This document shows, one piece after another, positions 38,921-49,771 of a stretch of DNA of 64,000 nt; position 1 is the first letter of the stretch; every line of letters starts with the position of its first letter. The stretch is from Helopsaltes ochotensis (lineage: Eukaryota > Chordata > Aves > Passeriformes > Locustellidae). Position numbers and translations under genes: made by a program. The notes beneath the pieces are model-generated. The model ran no database searches. It was not told the DNA's origin and saw only the letters and a program-made list of their open reading frames with translations. Location of the stretch: positions 241,964 through 305,963 of the forward strand of contig VXBM01000995.1 in assembly GCA_013400155.1 (NCBI GenBank), read 5' to 3'.

Positions 38921-41589
38921 CTAGAAACAGGAGGAAAAAAGGCTCAGGAAAAGGGAAATTTGTAAAATAAGATACTTTTAAGCAGCAAATATTGGGTCAT
39001 ATGACTGAAAATAACTTCTACCATAAGAAAAGCACTTACTGCCTTTTGTAAGTAATTTTCCCCAATAGCTCTCACAGTATTTTACAAAGTATCACCAGCT
39101 TCAGATTCCAGAGAAACAGACATTGCTAGGCAAACGGATTAGAGTTAACCCATCAGACCACTCATAAAGGTGGGAGGAAAATCCTAAATTCCAGATTCTC
39201 TAGTATTTGCCAGAGCTCAGAGACTTGATGTAGGAGTGCTCCTGAGTATAAAATGTAAAATATCTGTGTAGCAAGTCTCTGACATAACCACCAGCAAACT
39301 CAAATCAGAAGGCAACGGGCAATGAGTCAGTATAAAAAGAAACACTGAAATTAACTTTGAAGTTGACTATTAATACAAATGTCTTTCAAACAGCCTTATC
39401 AATAGAATCCCATCTGAAATGTTTTTCCATTGAAAATCTATATATTCTAATTTATATGCAAGGACCCTAAAAGTTTACATTTCAGGGTTCCATTAGCAAT
39501 ATATGTTAAAAAGCAGGCTAGTAGGCTTCACTGCTGAACAGAAAAAAAAGAAGGCAGGAATGAAACGTATTTTGCATTTTATCTTTGTAAGGCTATACCT
39601 GGCCATACCTGATAAGGACTTGCTGGGCTTTCGATCTGACTACATACATTATTTTGGCAAAACTGAAGGATATGGGCTACAAAAGATATTTACAGACTAA
39701 GAAAAGGGTAGGAAATAAAGACTTCTTGGAGAGAAGCAGCAGCAACTGCCCTTTCCCTCCAAGAGCAATCGTTTTTCTGAATTGTGACATCATGTTATGT
39801 AATTATGAACTGGAGTTACTGGTGGGATTTATGTGAGGAAGATAGAATTACCTTTTATTCTGCACTATACTCTTTTTGTACCAATGAAGCAACTCCAGAG
39901 CCATGTCATGCTTTTGTGTAGCAAACAGAATATATATATGACAGCCTACAGAAAAATTGCATATCAGCAATTTTTTTTCTAAAAACTCAGAATTTTTTAA
40001 AACCCAGTTTTTATAGGTGGTAACCTTAAGTGGTAGAAAAATTAATTAATTCATTTTTAGAGAAGAGAGTGAGAGCCACAGATAAGTTACTCATGCTGCT
40101 AGAGAAGATGATGTGATGTTCCACTGCCACCCAGTTCTGGGTTCTAGGAACAGTCAGAGAGGGAAAACAGCTCTGGTTTATTCTGCTTTCTTTCAACACT
40201 CTTCTTCCACTCAGCAGACAACCAAAAAGTCTTTTGGTGTGGTGTCATGATGGAATACCATAACACAGACATCAGATTGATAGGACAGGATAATCTGCTT
40301 TCAGTTTTAGTTGGCATAAAATCAAACCCACTCTTATTTCCTTCTCTTGTTTTTCTTCCAAAATATTCAACACTCCTACTGTCTAACAGGAAAACAAAGA
40401 AAAAGATAAGAAACGTCCTGCTGGTGACTGGGGAGGAAAAAGGGTGGGGAAGTATGTCTGTCAAGGCATAGGTTTGATATGCATAAAAAAGTGATCTTGA
40501 TGAAAGGTAAATTCAAAACTCTTTCAAAAATTGCCCAGGTCATGCAGATTATCACAGTTAATTTATTATTAACTGCATTTCACAAAATGTTGGGATTGTA
40601 TGACATGAAGCTGAATGGGAAGTTGCACTTTTCTCCACTTTTTCTTTCCTTCTATAGGTATCCGGAATTTTTAAAAACTACTAGAGTTTATGTTTAAAAA
40701 AAACCACAAAGCAAAGTAGAACTCTTTTATTATCACTCAGAAAGAAAGAAGGAGAGACCTCATGGCTAAATTAGACTTAAAAAAACATTGTGATGATTAG
40801 CGGAGTGAGGCAGTGACAAGGTTCTGTGCTTTACTACCTGGAAGTCTGTAAGAGCTGATTTCCCTTTTTTTTTTAAAGTGACACTCTGACAAATATTGTT
40901 TGTTTATTTTGCTTGTAAATAGAGCTAAGAGAATAAATTATGGTGGTTCAGTGGTATTTGTTTGAGGAATGCAAGTTCTGAGCTCTCCTTATAGAGTCAA
41001 ACATGAAGATACACTGTTTAAATTTTCATATTTAGAGAATGACATTCTAGGAAGTTCACTAATGCTGAAATATTGATATTTTATTGTGTGGAGACAGACA
41101 TCATAAGAAGCCCTAGTCATAAAATAAATTTATTACATTCTTACTGTAGACTAGGAATTTTGAACTGGTGAGTGGGGGTTTCCCCTTTTACTATCCGAGC
41201 CCCAAGGTGATGTTTTCTGTGTTTGCTATGGGGATAATTTTAACTTCCATTTTTTCCATTTCTCATACAGTGCAATGGCAGTGCCACACATACCTCTCTA
41301 AGTACAGAGGCAGATATCCTCTATTTCTAACATGTTGTTAACTGTTTTTAGCAGAGACGTTGGGATTATCCCAGTCATGATCCAGGATAAATCCACCATG
41401 CACTAACTCTATGCTTTACCCCACTGCTATCAGTACCTTCCCAAGGAAGCAGGTCACGAGATTCAGTTAAAGTCAAAGACACAATTGCAATTCTTGATAA
41501 ATTTACCATAACTATACCAGGTTTCTCTGGATGTGATGCTGTTGGATTTGAAGACGGAGCATCAGGTTCTGCTTTTGCAAAGACTGCTT

Positions 41590-41779
41590 GCCTTGTGAAC
41601 CTTCTCTCTAGCAGAGTATAGAAAGCCAAAAAGTCCTTGGTGTAGATTAAGCCCTGCTTTGCAACAACTTAAACATCAGTGTGTTATCAATATTAATCTC
41701 ATACTAAATCCAAAACACAGCACTTCACCAGTTATTAAGAAAAGCAAAATTTAACTCTATCCCAGCTGAAGCCAGTATT
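41590..41779 (-). mobile_element. LTR-A fragment, 5' part only
   Basis: The minus strand reads ATACTGGCTTCAGCTGGGAT, AGAGTTAAATTTTGC, TGTTTTGGATTTAG, TTGATAACACACTGATGTTT, CCAAGGACTTTTTGGCTTTC, then TATACTCTGC, in the order of the LTR-A copies at 9792 and 33952. Similarity ends near 41590, about one third of the way into the LTR. The open frame at 41375-41629 runs out of this fragment into unassigned sequence. Confidence 0.75.
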
Positions 41780-41839
41780 GGTTGTGACTTCAATCTATAT
41801 CAAGAATACTCCATAAGAAAAAAGTCACAGTTTTTCCTG

Positions 41840-41861
41840 TCAACTATTTAATAATAGTTGA
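41840..41861. repeat. Small perfect hairpin
   Basis: TCAACTATT, loop TAAT, AATAGTTGA. It lies in unassigned sequence (41780-42127) between an LTR-A fragment and a CR1. Confidence 0.8.
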
Positions 41862-42127
41862 TAGTTTTCCACTTGCCAGACTGCGGTTCCCAGGTACTTT
41901 TCAGTTGTTATTTGTCCCTGAATATGGACAGTGTTTCCAATAAGCTCCAGGGGAGCTTAACTGCCCAGGTGCCATTAACCAAGTGTGAGGCCTAAAGAAT
42001 TCCTGAGGAGATTGTAGAGCTGCCTGAGGAAGAGAGGGGTAGGTGAATGCACCACTACAGGTTACTATTAAAACCTCTGACTTTAGCGCAGGCCTGCAGA
42101 TTTGTTTTTTCTTCTTTTTCCTTCTGT

Positions 42128-43015
42128 CACAAAATCACAGAATCAACTAGTTGAGTTGAAAAGACCTTTGAGATCATGGAGCCCAACCTATCACCAGATA
42201 CCACTGTGTCAGCTAGACCATGGCACTGAGTGACACATTCAGTCTTTAATACCTTCAGGGATGGCAACCACACCACCTCCCAAAGTGGTTCATTTCAATG
42301 CCCAGTCATTCTTTCTTAAGAAGAATTTCTTCCAAATCTCCAACCTAAACCTCTCCTGGTGCAGCTTCAGCCTCTGTCCTCTTGTCCTAGCACTGGTTGC
42401 CTGTGAGAAGAGACTCACAGTCCACAGTCCACCTGGACACCTTTCAGGCATCTGTAGATAAAGCCACCCCTAAGTCTCCTCTTCACCAGGCTAAATAAAC
42501 AACACCAACTCCCTCAGCCACTGCTCACAGGACTTGTGGTCCAGATCCTTCACCAGCCTCGCTGACCTTCTCTTTACACATTCCAACATCTCAACATCCA
42601 TCCTCAACTCAGGGGTCCAGCAGTGGACACAGTACTCAAGGTGTGAGTACAGGGGGACAATCCCTGCCCTGCTCCCACTGGCCACTCTATTGCTGGTACA
42701 GGCCAGGATGCCATTGGCCTTCTTGGCCACCTTAGCTCAGCTGGCTCATGTTCAGTCACTGTCAATTAGTATCCCCAGGTCCATTTTTGCCTGCCACTGT
42801 CCAGCCACTTTGCCCCAGCCTGTAGCACTGCAGGACCTGGCATTTGGCGTTTTTAAACCTCACGTCATTGGATTCATCCCATCTATCCAGCCTTTCCCTC
42901 TGCAGAATATGCCTACCCTCCAGCAGATTGACACTTTCCCACCAGTTTGGTGTCATCTGCAAATTTTCTAATAGTAGACTCAATCTCCTTCCCCAGATCA
43001 TTAATAAAGATATTT
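42128..43015 (-). mobile_element. CR1 LINE, 5'-truncated, with ORF2 C-terminal remnant
   Basis: The plus strand shows the complement of the CR1 3' end starting TCACAAAATCACAGAATCAA, then GTTGAAAAGACCTTTGAGAT and CATGGAGCCCAACC. The minus-strand frame 42730-42491 is the ORF2 C-terminus: MAKKANGILACTSNRVASGS, then YSHLEYCVHCWTPELRMDVE and RRSARLVKDLDHKS. A short in-frame deletion precedes SHLEYC. Further upstream ORF2 words (LLEGRHILQRERLDRWDES) occur in the frame at 43157-42762. Similarity stops at about 43015, after ATTAATAAAGATATTTTA, the truncated 5' side. Confidence 0.9.
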
Positions 43016-44492
43016 TAAAGGTATAAAGATGGTTTTGCATTAGGATTTTGGGGAACTGAAAATGGTGTAAGATTTTGCTGGCTGTACTCATCTCAGTTAT
43101 ACTTGTCTTGAGGTAGTACCAAGCAAATTTTACATGGTCAATTCCTTCCAGATACAAATGATAATATTACTATTGAAGTGAAAGCTGTAACATAATTTTA
43201 TGATAAAACAGGAGGTTTTATAAGATAAAGAAAACAGAACTAGGGGCAAAAATCTGTCTTGATGGTAAAGAGAAAGTTTCATAGAAAGCTGTTGTGTACC
43301 ACTTACATATACATTACAGAGCTGGAAAAGTACAAAATTTACTTAAACAGAGACCAAAGCCATGAAGCATTAGACAGAATTATCTTTAATATTCTCTGCT
43401 TTTTATTCCGTCACTTGCTTTGGATATGAACTAAAAGTGCCAAAATGCTTGGAGGAAAGATGGTTCTCTTAATATTGTGACACTGTTTAGGTGTAGAAAG
43501 CAGCAAAAATCTCAACTTTCTGTTTTCAAACTTTTCTGCTCATTTTTTTCTGGCCTAGGAGCTTAACTTGTACAGATGCATTGAGATAAACAAAAAAATT
43601 ATATAATTTTTCTTTTACCTTTATTTTATAGATGTAAAAAACTGAAATCATGATGTTCCCAGCTATCATTTAATACAGAGAAAAAATGCAGTCATGTTTC
43701 TTATTTACTGTTTTCCAGTACGTTGGACTTTGACATTATGTTTCATAGTTTCAGACACACTCCCTTAAATTACCATATCATTATGACTGCCAGTAAGGAT
43801 GCTTGTTAAATATAACTACACATTTTTGTATCAAAACCAACAGACACAATTGTCTTCACTCTAGAAATCTTACATAATGACTTTTAACTAAAACTGCCAT
43901 TGAAAGCCCTTAATGATATTTTAGATTTCACAGTACTTGTGGCATTCCTTTTATAATACACCACATTCTTGAACAAATTCTTTAGGGAGAAAGTCTTGTG
44001 GTACATACAGATATGTCAGAAGTTTCCTCTCTCATCAGTCTTGCAGCTGATCAGCATTCCTGAAACATCTTAGAATAAAATGCTTCAAACAACTCTTAAA
44101 GACCACAGCAAGTTTCCAAAAAGTTTTTATTAGAATTTGATAAACAACTTAATAGCAATATATTAATCTTGATGAGAAAATATGTTTTCCATTTAAAACA
44201 GCAGTTGGGTTTGGAATAGAATTTTGTCTCTAAGTGGTAACATGGAGAAAGAGTCTCAGTTCTTATTCCTGTGAATTCTGCTGCCTGACCAGTTGAAGTT
44301 ATACTGACATCTGCATTGGTTGCCTTTTTCTCTCATGGCATTTTTCGCTCTATCTAATTTTATTCTTTGACTCCAATTGTCCTTATATGACCTTAAAATC
44401 CTCTAGAAAATGCTGAATTCTTATCGTATCCCAGTTTTATTCTGACTTTACTTAGTGGAATTTACTTTAAAAAGATCACATGGATGTATGGG
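43016..44492. other. Unassigned AT-rich DNA
   Basis: Nothing recognised. I checked it as possible retroviral internal sequence between the LTR-A pieces at 44493 and 41779 and saw no primer-binding-site, gag or pol similarity. Confidence 0.6.
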
Positions 44493-44847
44493 TGTTGTAG
44501 TTTTAAACCCAGCTGGAGATGAAATTCTATGCAGCCACTTGCTGAACATTTCCTCTCTTACCCTACCCTAACCTTGTGGAACGGGAGAAGAATCAAATTA
44601 AAACTTGTAGATTGGGATAAAAACAGTTTAATAATTGGAAATAAAGTAAAATATATTAATAATTATAATTGTTAAAAAAAAAAGATAACAAAGAAAAAAT
44701 ACAAGTGATGCACAATCCAATTGCTCAACACCTACTGACTGATGCCGGATCTCCATTCCTGAACCCAGATCTGACCCTTCTGAATAACTTTCCCCAGTTT
44801 ATATACTGGTCATGGTGTTTTATGATGTGGAATATCTTTTTAGACAG
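44493..44847 (-). mobile_element. LTR-A fragment, 3' part only
   Basis: The plus strand begins TGTTGTAGTTTTAAACCCAG (complement of the LTR 3' end). It continues with AAAACTTGTAGATTGGGAT, CAATTGCTCAACACC, TACTGACTGATGCCGGATC and CCCCAGTTTATATACTGG, parallel to 9792-10111. The minus-strand TATATAAAC at about 44797-44806 is the TATA position. Similarity fades near 44847, so the 5' third of the LTR is absent. The open frame at 44669-44854 is inside it and is not a gene. Confidence 0.8.
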
Positions 44848-45361
44848 GATATAAATATAAATATTTTAGAAACAAAGGCACTGTTTATAAGTAATTAAGA
44901 TATTAATGTGTTTCAGGCATTAGTAATTTTTTTTTTACTAATAGCCCAAAAATTTAGGTGTTTCAATGAGCAAGAGAGAACTTCTGTCTAGAGAACTTCC
45001 TGTAATTTCAAAGTGTCTTTTATTATCTTTCCTTTCCAAAGTTATTTTTTTAATATCATGATAGCACCTAGCCCTTCTGATATTTTTCTTGTGAGGATGA
45101 ATAAAAAATGACTTTTCAATAATAAAAGTGAGCAAAACATTAAACATAACTATTTAATTGTATCAGGTTCCCTGTTGGTCCATTTTCAATTGACTTGAAC
45201 AATGATAACACTTTAAACTGATTCTAATACTATCACTCTACTAGTGCAACTGATACAGTAAAAAGATTTATCATTAGTATATCCCACCCCAAGGATGTCT
45301 TGTCATATCATTGACATCCCCATATGCTACCACTCAAATTGCAATTCTCAAGTTATCAATG
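44848..45361. other. Unassigned AT-rich DNA
   Basis: Nothing recognised. The last five bases (45357-45361, CAATG) are the left target duplication of LTR-B. Confidence 0.6.
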
Positions 45362-47078
45362 TGTCCTAGGTTACAATGTAAGATATGCCCAAAGTCTATA
45401 TCCTATCACCATCTTCATGAGCTGTTGAAACCAGGCGGGGCAGCGCTTCCTTTATCTCCTGTTAATGGTGCCTTGCCCATGACTCACAGGTAACTCCCTC
45501 CAGGAGCTATCTCTGCTTAATGGGCAATCAAGGACCCACTGCATGACTCATAGAATGATATCATCCCATTGTGACATGCTCCACCCAGAGGGAGGAGCCA
45601 AGCATTCCTGTGGGAGTCTGTGCCCCCCCTTGGGTCCCCCAGGGGAAGAGAAAAATGTAGGGGTTGAACTGAAGCCTTTAGAGAAATTAAAATATATTAA
45701 GCCATGCTAATAAGAAGTAGAAGTCTGATCATAGTTCTAAGCGAACAGCTTTAAGTGCCTTGAAACAGTTAGTACAAAGGTAGAGCCCTTAGGCCTGGAA
45801 TTCAGTTTTAGACATAATAAAAACAAGTTCACNNNNNNNNNNNNNNNNNNNNNNNNNNNNNNNNNNNNNNNNNNNNNNNNNNNNNNNNNNNNNNNNNNNN
45901 NNNNNNNNNNNNNNNNNNNNNNNNNNNNNNNNNNNNNNNNNNNNNNNNNNNNNNNNNNNNNNNNNNNNNNNNNNNNNNNNNNNNNNNNNNNNNNNNNNNN
46001 NNNNNNNNNNNNNNNNNNNNNNNNNNNNNNNNNNNNNNNNNNNNNNNNNNNNNNNNNNNNNNNNNNNNNNNNNNNNNNNNNNNNNNNNNNNNNNNNNNNN
46101 NNNNNNNNNNNNNNNNNNNNNNNNNNNNNNNNNNNNNNNNNNNNNNNNNNNNNNNNNNNNNNNNNNNNNNNNNNNNNNNNNNNNNNNNNNNNNNNNNNNN
46201 NNNNNNNNNNNNNNNNNNNNNNNNNNNNNNNNNNNNNNNNNNNNNNNNNNNNNNNNNNNNNNNNNNNNNNNNNNNNNNNNNNNNNNNNNNNNNNNNNNNN
46301 NNNNNNNNNNNNNNNNNNNNNNNNNNNNNNNNNNNNNNNNNNNNNNNNNNNNNNNNNNNNNNNNNNNNNNNNNNNNNNNNNNNNNNNNNNNNNNNNNNNN
46401 NNCTGTTTCCCTTTCTGATCTCTGCAAACCGAGACCCCCTTTGCCAGTTGCCTTTCTCTGTGAACGATCCCTTGTCGGTCAGCCCTTTCCCCTTGAAGTG
46501 ATTTCTGTTTTCCTGTAGTTGTAACTTGTTAAGTTGTTGTTAAGTCGCCTTTATCTCAATAGTATGCTAAATACTGTAATTAAGTAATCTGCTAAGTTGC
46601 TTTTCACCTTGCTGTAACTTTAAGTATACTCTCACTGTAACTTTAACTATTGTAGTAGTTAAGACCGCATTTAGAACTCATGCTTTTGAGACTGATGCAT
46701 TTAGGTAATAAACACCTTTGTGATAACCAGAAAATGCTCTTTGCAAATTGACATCTTGACCCATGATCAGCTCGACACATTCCCACCTGGATATAATGTG
46801 GGATTTGGGCCAGCACTGGGGCTCTTAACCACTGGATTTGCAGAGGACAAGAGCTACCAGGCCTTCTCTGTGAGGTCACTGCTTCAACTAGACTGCTTCA
46901 TCTGGACCGCTACCACCACCCTAACTAACAGGGTATCAGGTTGTATTCTGACTCTGTCAGTGGTTTTGCTCTTGCACTATTGCATTTATTTTATTTTGTT
47001 TTACTTCTTTCTTTTCCTCTTATTAAATTGTATTTCTGACTTGGAGTGTATCACTGGCTTTGCTTTCAAACCAGCACA
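45362..47078 (+). mobile_element. Second LTR family (LTR-B), long solo LTR or deleted provirus with gap
   Basis: It begins TGTCCTAGGTTACAATGTAA and ends TCAAACCAGCACA, with canonical TG...CA ends. The pentamer CAATG lies immediately outside each end (45357-45361 and 47079-47083), an exact 5-bp target duplication that fixes both boundaries. AATAAA at 46707-46712 supports plus orientation. The 3' portion has ACCGCTACCACCACCCTAAC, TATCAGGTTGTATTCTGACT and a T-rich tail before the end. The 570-bp gap hides the middle. The visible parts contain no coding similarity, so a long solo LTR is likelier than a provirus. The family is not named from sequence alone. Confidence 0.75.
45833..46402. other. 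Assembly gap (570 N)
   Basis: Undetermined bases in the middle of LTR-B. A long frame spanning them is an artefact of the N run. Confidence 1.
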
Positions 47079-47278
47079 CAATGACAAGGGTATTTCACAA
47101 AGTATTTGATTTTTTTAGCACATACTCTCCCAACCACACAGATTTCACAGTGATCAGCGTAAGGCAAGGGTACAAAGGGTTGGGAACTCTAGATCTTACA
47201 CAAGATTCATCTATTCATCTGTTATTCCTATTTCCTCCTCCAAAAGCTGTATTAGACATGTTTTTTATTTGCTAAATT

Positions 47279-47288
47279 AAAAAAAAAA

Positions 47289-47334
<46 letters not shown>
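47279..47334 (+). repeat. Poly-A run (56 nt, one T)
   Basis: Fifty-six bases, all A except a T at 47290. It sits between unassigned sequence (47084-47278) and the retroviral pol remnant. It could be the tail of a plus-strand retroposed transcript ending here, but no AATAAA precedes it within 30 bases and no source is recognised. Confidence 0.85.
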
Positions 47335-47337
<3 letters not shown>

Positions 47338-47830
47338 TCCTAGGGCAGGACTTAGGAAACATGAGGAAGATAGATTCCTTGCAGCTACAACTGTTAGTTT
47401 ATCCATTAACGCCTCTGGCAAAACACGGTTGGAGTTGACATGCATGACTGATGGGCCCCCTCAACTAGTTGCTCATTTTTCAAGAAGTAGCTGTGCATCT
47501 CTAGCTCTGTTTTCAGTGCGGTCTCTGTTTGAGCCTCTGCATAGGGTAGAATTAGTGGCTTTGCACCAACTTCATTCTTGATATTGTGTTGTGTCTAATG
47601 TGCAACAAGCGCATGAGGCTTTTAGGGCTTGCCAAGATACAGGTGATCACTGCCTGACTACTCCCCTTTCTGCTTTTGTTATGGGATTAGAAAAGACAGA
47701 CTGATTCCTGCCTGTGTCGCAATTGTACTACATTCCTGTCCTCTTTGCACCCCTAGAACAGTATCAAGGACTCAACTTCAAGGGTTTGGAACATGTGAGT
47801 CTTGGAGGGATCCAGCAAAAATGTTCTTGT
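47335..47830 (+). pseudogene. Decayed endogenous-retrovirus pol segment (RNase H to integrase start)
   Basis: One plus frame is open from the poly-A run to a TGA at 47579-47581, and reads on to another TGA at 47702-47704. It contains SINASGKTR (47402-47428), which resembles the RNase H opening with Asn where the first metal-binding Asp is expected, and VELVAL (47546-47563), the RNase H E-L-x-A box. In a shifted frame AIVLHSCPLC ends at 47748 and matches the Cys-Cys half of an integrase zinc finger. Back in the first frame QGLNFKGL (47765-47788) resembles the segment after it. Two stops and at least two frameshifts make it dead. Motif order suggests a class II (alpha/beta-like) retrovirus. No LTR pairs with it here, because LTR-B has its own target duplication. 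Confidence 0.5.
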
Positions 47831-49608
47831 CTCTTAGGCCTCTTATAGCTGAACAAAGTCCTGTGACAAGATTGGCTTTTGATATTGTAAATTTCCAGCA
47901 TAAAGTATTGTCTTCTATTTATCAATATAGTCCCATAAATTACATTGCATAAATAAACAAGAATTGACCACGGGTGGTCAAATGTAATTTGACCTTAAAC
48001 ATGTTTCATGTATAGAATTTTATCTGGGTTTTTAAATTATAATTCCTATTGCTTTTGACATTTTTACTGTGACTAATCTGTGATTTTCCCCATAATTTAC
48101 CATATTGGAGTCCAACCCTAATAATATTTTATATTGTAAAACCACTATGCCTGCAACTATGTAGAGTGAGACATAATTATTGTATGGCAGCCTTCTCCAT
48201 CACACCTTAGACAAGGAAATAGTATTTTTCCAAGTTTCTTAGTATATAATTTCTGTTTCTACCAAATTTCTTAGGGGAATGACACCCGTTTTGTAAAACT
48301 GCCTTAATATCTCACAACAGTGCTGACTCAATTAGTGTCTCTAGTCCCCTGGAGAGCAGTGTGGCTGTGTGGCAATGACCTACTGTCAGCTTAGAGTCAC
48401 TGACAAGGCCAAGTGACAAATAGTACACTATGGCTGTTGACACCATACCTGAAGCTGTGGATACAAAGCAGGAGACTCAATTTTCTGATGCTGTAAAAAC
48501 TTTTTTTACATACTTGGAAATCCATGACCAATTTTTCCAGTGTATTCTGTGTTTAAAATTGAGGAGAAATGCAAAAAATTGTTAAAATATAAATACATAC
48601 ATCTGGTGTGCATATTCTACCTAAAACTAAATTCAAACTTTGGTTCATAATACTTCTACAGTGAAAGCAAAAAATACTTACTTTCACTATATCTTACATG
48701 AAACTAAGCACTTACATTTAAAAGTTGCATGTATGTGAAATGAAGTATTTTACTACTTGGATTACAGAACTGAAAATTCTTAGATATTTTTAATTTATAA
48801 ATCATAGTCTATGAAATTATTTTTATTTTTAGTATGTTGCCCTCCATTTCTTCTAGAAATTTGCTTAGATAATAAAGCTGCCTGAAATAGAACACAGAAG
48901 CTCATTTTTGAGGAGGATAGGTTAATTCAACCTATCTGACTTTTTCTAGCCTAGGAAGAGGGTGTAAAAGAGGATTTGGATTCTTCTGTGAGTGTTCCAG
49001 AACTTCCTTGTCTGATCAGGTCACTAAAAAAATAATGTTCTTGCAGACTTCTGCCTCCAACTCAGAAGACCAGGGACACCTAAACTCTTGAAACACATGA
49101 AAGTCTATGGATGGCATGGAAGAAACAGCCAATGTAAACGATTCTGTGCACGGGTAAAGGGATTAAAAAGGAAAAACACTATCAGAGCCTGCTTTTTGAG
49201 CCAAGTCCTACTTACCACATCGACTGTATACAATATCAAGCATACTGATTACACCCTTGGCTCTAAGACAGAAACTTATGGTTATGTGTCTACAAAGTGA
49301 AAGTACTAAAATGCTTTCAGATTAGATTTCCTTTTTTTGTTTCTAAACCTTAACTGAACCCTTGAACCCTCAAGTTGAGAGATATGTATGCTTGGGATGG
49401 TTTCAATTTTATTTTGTATTTAACCAGTTTCATCATTTCAAGCTTAGAGGTCACACTCCTGAATTCAAATGAGTTAGAAATCTGTGTACTTACCCCTCAG
49501 TTTTTAGCTGTGGGCTATGTGCAGGTCTGTCAGGAGGGACAGACTTTTGTCACACAATGCTTGTGACAAAAGGCCTCAGGAACCTACAGGAAACCAAGGG
49601 CGATGCAG
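47831..49608. other. Unassigned AT-rich DNA
   Basis: Possible further retroviral sequence just after 47830 cannot be confirmed. The rest shows no gene or repeat family. The frames at 49088-49300 and 49375-49566 have no motif. Confidence 0.55.
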
Positions 49609-49771
49609 TAAATTATCAAGCCTCTCCTCATAAGACAGATGTTCCACTTCATTGACCATTTTTCTGGCCCTGTGCTGGACTTTCTCCATAGTGTTTGTGT
49701 CTCTTGCACTGGTAAGCCCATCACTGAAAAGAGCACTCTAAGTACAACCTCACTAGTTCTTAGCAGAAAGT
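49609..49771 (-). mobile_element. CR1 LINE scrap
   Basis: Complement of CR1 sequence near the end of ORF2: AAGCCTCTCCTCATAAGACA, then GATGTTCCACTTCATTGACC, TGGCCCTGTGCTGGAC and TTTCTCCAT, ending at CCTCACTAGTTCTTAGCAG. It is truncated on both sides and more diverged than the other CR1 copies. Confidence 0.75.

Larger units (their letters stand above)
34930..41589. other. Unassigned AT-rich DNA
   Basis: No LTR or CR1 recognised in about 6.7 kb. It holds the trinucleotide tract at 35301, the pyrimidine tract at 37092, the A-rich tract at 38747 and the 17-bp duplication at 38708. It also holds one candidate minus-strand micro-exon (38890-38920). A strong minus-strand donor sequence AAG/GTAAGT lies at about 36594-36603, but the acceptor upstream of it is poor. 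Confidence 0.55.

Noticed and set aside
41375..41629. Protein-like minus frame beside the LTR-A fragment
   Set aside because: The first part is LTR sequence. The remainder has no recognisable domain and no splice acceptor.
41780..44492. Internal region of a minus-strand provirus between the LTR-A pieces
   Set aside because: No primer-binding site, polypurine tract or gag/pol/env similarity. It contains an independent CR1.
45789..46427. 212-codon minus frame
   Set aside because: Nearly all of it is the run of N. The ends are LTR-B sequence.
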